Below are positions 62,034 through 64,000 of a stretch of 64,000 nt of DNA, one piece after another (position 1 is the first letter of the stretch; every line of letters begins with the position of its first letter). A program made the translations under genes and the position numbers. The notes below the pieces were generated by a model that made no database searches, was not told the origin of the DNA, and saw only the letters and a list, made by a program, of their open reading frames with translations. Source of the stretch: JBJGXI01 sp045635475 (GTDB taxonomy: Bacteria > Bacillota > Bacilli > Bacillales > Amphibacillaceae); contig NZ_JBJGXI010000017.1 of the NCBI RefSeq assembly GCF_045635475.1, forward strand, positions 1 to 64,000, written 5' to 3'.

Positions 62034-62185
62034 CATGCACCTCACATTTTGCATTTTCTTAAAATTATGCGAACAGCACTAGATTATGCAGACTGGCTAT
62101 CGGTTTAATATTGAAAAAATTATTTAGTCTCTTTCATAATGCTGATATTCTAGTCATATCCACAAATAGTTCTATCAAGTACCAT

Positions 62186-62219
62186 AAAAAATACAGGAGG
62201 AATGTCCCCCTGTATTTTT
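62186..62219 (-). terminator. intrinsic terminator after 43-residue gene
   Basis: AAAAATACAGG / CCTGTATTTTT stem followed by TTTTTATGG on the minus strand, eight bases after the stop. Confidence 0.9.
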
Positions 62220-62226
62220 ATTTTGA

Positions 62227-62358
62227 TTAAGTACGTTTTTGCTTCTTTCTTGAAGAATCAGCCTTCACTTTCCCAGTTTCTTTTCTTGTTGTTCCTTGCC
62301 CTTCAGTTTCTGATGAGTTCAAACCTATAGTTGATGGATTTGCTTTTCTTTCTGCCAC
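62227..62358 (-). CDS. 43-residue basic small protein
   Basis: A short gene with an outstanding GGAGGTGAT ribosome binding site and GTG start at 62358, followed by a strong terminator. The product VAERKANPSTIGLNSSETEG, then QGTTRKETGKVKADSSRKKQ and KRT, is hydrophilic, basic and unfolded, with no cysteine. The composition (Gln, Gly, Thr, Ser, Lys) recalls minor acid-soluble spore proteins. No match to a named SASP was made, so the role is open. Confidence 0.75.
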   Translation of the reverse strand: MAERKANPSTIGLNSSETEGQGTTRKETGKVKADSSRKKQKRT

Positions 62359-62488
62359 TGTAATCACCTCCGCTTTTATTGTTCCTAGAAACAACTTCAG
62401 ATATGTACAGCAGATTCTTTAGTCATTTGATTCGACCCTGTACGGAATAGTAACAACAAATATCTCAGAATCCTGATTCCAGAAACAA

Positions 62489-63583
62489 CTATTCTCCAAA
62501 TGGCAGAGATTCCTGTTCATTCGTTGGTATTAAAAAAGCGTGCTGAGATGCTGTATGTAAATCACGCCAAATTTGGTTCAGGTTGTTGTGTTCCATAACG
62601 GCTTGCATGCCAACATGTCTGAACAAGTTATTTGCACAAAAAACAGCTGTTGCTGCGCTCCGTTTTGAAATCGTTGAAAATTGTTCTTTCAACTTATCAG
62701 ATAACTTATTCCCTTTTATATGCTCGCCCCACGCTTCTTCCACTACTGAATGAAAAGCTTGATTTGCCTTCTCCCAGCGTTGTTCTTCATTTATAAGTTT
62801 TTGTTTAAGAGAAGCAAAGCGATTTGTTGAACCTTGTTGCCAATTTTGTTTGTTGTTTTCTAACACAGATTCTACTTCTGTTAAGAAATGTTTACCAATA
62901 CCAAGTGACACAGCTGCAAAGGATGCTTCTGAATATTGCACGAATGGAAAAGTATGGATCGTTGTACCCAAATCATTTTGACTTTCAAAAATAGAAAACA
63001 CGTGATTTTCTGGAACAAATTGATTAACGATTTCAATACTATTGCTGCTTGTTCCCTTTAAGCCGAATGCATTCCAGTCTTCCTCCACATCAACTTGTTC
63101 AGGTTCAAGAGCAAAAGCAAGGATGTGATTTTCATCTCCTGTTTCACTTATCACATTACAGCTAACGGTGAATAGTGTTGCAAATTGTGAACCGCTGCAG
63201 TACAACCATTTACCATTAATGATATAGCCATCTTTTACAGGCTGTGCTGTACCAGCAGGAAATCCACTTCCAGCAATGACAGCATTTTCAGGTGAATAAA
63301 AGGTTCTAGCAGTTTGCTCTGTCATATTTTGAGTAAACATACCTCCACCTGAACCGATCGTTACGAGCCAGCCAAAGTTGCTATCTGCATAAGAAGCCTC
63401 TTGGAAAGCACGAATGGCACTCGGGAAATCTAACATTTTCCCTCCCAAAGCCTCAGGTATAATTAGTTTGAATAATTGATGTTCTAACATAAAAGTAAGC
63501 ATCTTATCAGTAACTCGTTTTGCTTGTTCACAGTTTTTATTTTCATTTCGTATAAACTGTATTTGTTGTTCTGTAAATAACAT
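62489..63583 (-). CDS. acyl-CoA dehydrogenase-fold flavoprotein
   Basis: A 364-residue protein with the acyl-CoA dehydrogenase fold: an N-terminal helical domain (about 1-110, LFKLIIPEALGGKMLDFPSA), a middle beta domain (GYIINGKWLYCSGSQFATLF, NAFGLKGTSSNSIEIVNQF) and a C-terminal helical domain (about 215-364). The catalytic Glu of true dehydrogenases is not evident, and the end (LNQIWRDLHTASQHAF) matches flavin-dependent monooxygenases of the HsaA/DszC type. A hydroxylase or desulfurisation-like role is therefore as likely as beta-oxidation. The gene stands alone, divergent from 63667-63957. Confidence 0.85.
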   Translation of the reverse strand: MLFTEQQIQFIRNENKNCEQAKRVTDKMLTFMLEHQLFKLIIPEALGGKMLDFPSAIRAFQEASYADSNFGWLVTIGSGGGMFTQNMTEQTARTFYSPENAVIAGSGFPAGTAQPVKDGYIINGKWLYCSGSQFATLFTVSCNVISETGDENHILAFALEPEQVDVEEDWNAFGLKGTSSNSIEIVNQFVPENHVFSIFESQNDLGTTIHTFPFVQYSEASFAAVSLGIGKHFLTEVESVLENNKQNWQQGSTNRFASLKQKLINEEQRWEKANQAFHSVVEEAWGEHIKGNKLSDKLKEQFSTISKRSAATAVFCANNLFRHVGMQAVMEHNNLNQIWRDLHTASQHAFLIPTNEQESLPFGE

Positions 63584-63666
63584 ATTTAAAATTCCCCCTT
63601 TTCGTTTAAAATCAGGTAGTGTCAGGTACCTCAGTTCAATGTTATAATCTTACAAGGTGATTAAAA

Positions 63667-63957
63667 ATGATACAATTTGTCGGTGAATCGGAGATTGTGT
63701 TCAACAACCGGGACATCTCTATCAACCAGTTAAAAAGCTATTTAAAAAAATCGATGAAAAAATTTGAAATAATAAACCAAGAGTTAAGTGATCAAAATAA
63801 TAGGATTACCATACACTTCGTATTTACTATGAGTAAAATATACCATTGTAGAAATCTAGACGATTATGTAAGCTATGCTTTTGCAGAGCACCGAAAAAAG
63901 TTACCAAGTGCGGCTCGTGCTAGTTATGTTAGAGTATTTCGGACATCTTATGCTTAA
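63667..63957 (+). CDS. hypothetical protein (96 aa)
   Basis: A 96-residue protein with AAGGTGAT seven bases before the ATG. It starts MIQFVGESEIVFNNRDISIN, has a short helix LKSYLKKSMKKFEIINQE, a strand NRITIHFVFTM and a basic end with HRKKLPSAARASYVRVFRTS. There is no signal peptide or membrane segment. The mixed alpha/beta order may be a small ligand-binding or regulatory fold. No family is recognised. A TATAAT sequence lies about 25 bases upstream. Confidence 0.65.
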   Translation: MIQFVGESEIVFNNRDISINQLKSYLKKSMKKFEIINQELSDQNNRITIHFVFTMSKIYHCRNLDDYVSYAFAEHRKKLPSAARASYVRVFRTSYA

Positions 63958-64000
63958 GTGATAGAAATTATAGCTCTTATTATTTCGTTTATTAGAATTG

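Overview
The window looks like chromosomal DNA from a low-GC Gram-positive, spore-forming bacterium of the family Bacillaceae, in the Oceanobacillus/Virgibacillus/Gracilibacillus neighbourhood. The basis is the low GC content, strong AGGAGG-type ribosome binding sites with frequent GTG and TTG starts, and an AbrB-type regulator. Further support comes from a CYP152 peroxygenase, a UvsE-type UV endonuclease gene, a KinB/KinD-type kinase, SAM-I and ZTP riboswitches, and intergenic repeats of the kind common in this family. This placement is inferred from gene content and no search was run. Most genes are on the minus strand. No tRNA, rRNA, CRISPR array, transposase or complete prophage was found.

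Layout. Positions 1-9.6 kb hold small regulators and unknown proteins: an AbrB paralogue, a two-gene membrane/Asp-box operon, an SDR, an ECF sigma factor with a membrane partner and its own ECF-type promoter, and a SAM methyltransferase. Positions 9.6-17.4 kb are metabolic housekeeping: HIT, Nudix, a DHFR-like protein, Dabb, SerA behind a ZTP riboswitch, CYP152, Tag and SSB. Positions 17.5-29.2 kb form a carbohydrate island. In transcription order it holds a LysR regulator, a membrane-anchored GH3 enzyme with reversed domain order, a cytosolic GH3, GtrA, a GT2 glycosyltransferase, methylglyoxal synthase and a second cytosolic GH3 paralogue. Positions 29.4-38 kb hold repeats, UDP-galactopyranose mutase, an ABC-F protein behind an attenuator-like leader, a YhfK-like reductase, a DUF1232 protein, a cyclophilin lipoprotein, a serine hydrolase and a MetE-like methyltransferase behind a SAM-I riboswitch.

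Positions 38-47 kb hold a PHP phosphatase, a tyrosine phosphatase, a BlaI/BlaR1-type sensor pair with its operators, a uvsE gene with a nonsense codon, a lone holin and a DUF4317 protein. Three copies of a ~115 bp MITE-like repeat lie in this part. Positions 47-54 kb hold an export module (a YhgE-like coiled-coil protein, an MMPL/RND transporter and a divergent TetR) and a 7TM-PAS-GGDEF cyclase. Positions 54-58.2 kb are decaying DNA: a six-LysM wall-protein pseudogene that stops at a histidine kinase gene, and an EamA transporter gene whose 3' part is inverted, with MITE ends around it. Positions 58-64 kb hold a PAS-GGDEF-EAL protein, a DUF2161 protein, MscL, a small basic protein, an acyl-CoA-dehydrogenase-like flavoprotein and an unknown small protein.

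The strongest candidate for an undescribed system is the LysR/GH3/GH3/GtrA/GT2/(MgsA)/GH3 island. It joins a membrane-linked sugar donor pathway to three GH3 hydrolases, one anchored outside and two predicted inside the cell. Other points worth a second look are the ZTP riboswitch on serA, the BlaR1-like sensor with a non-penicillin-binding output domain and no resistance gene, the ABC-F attenuator, and the ~115 bp palindromic MITE family.
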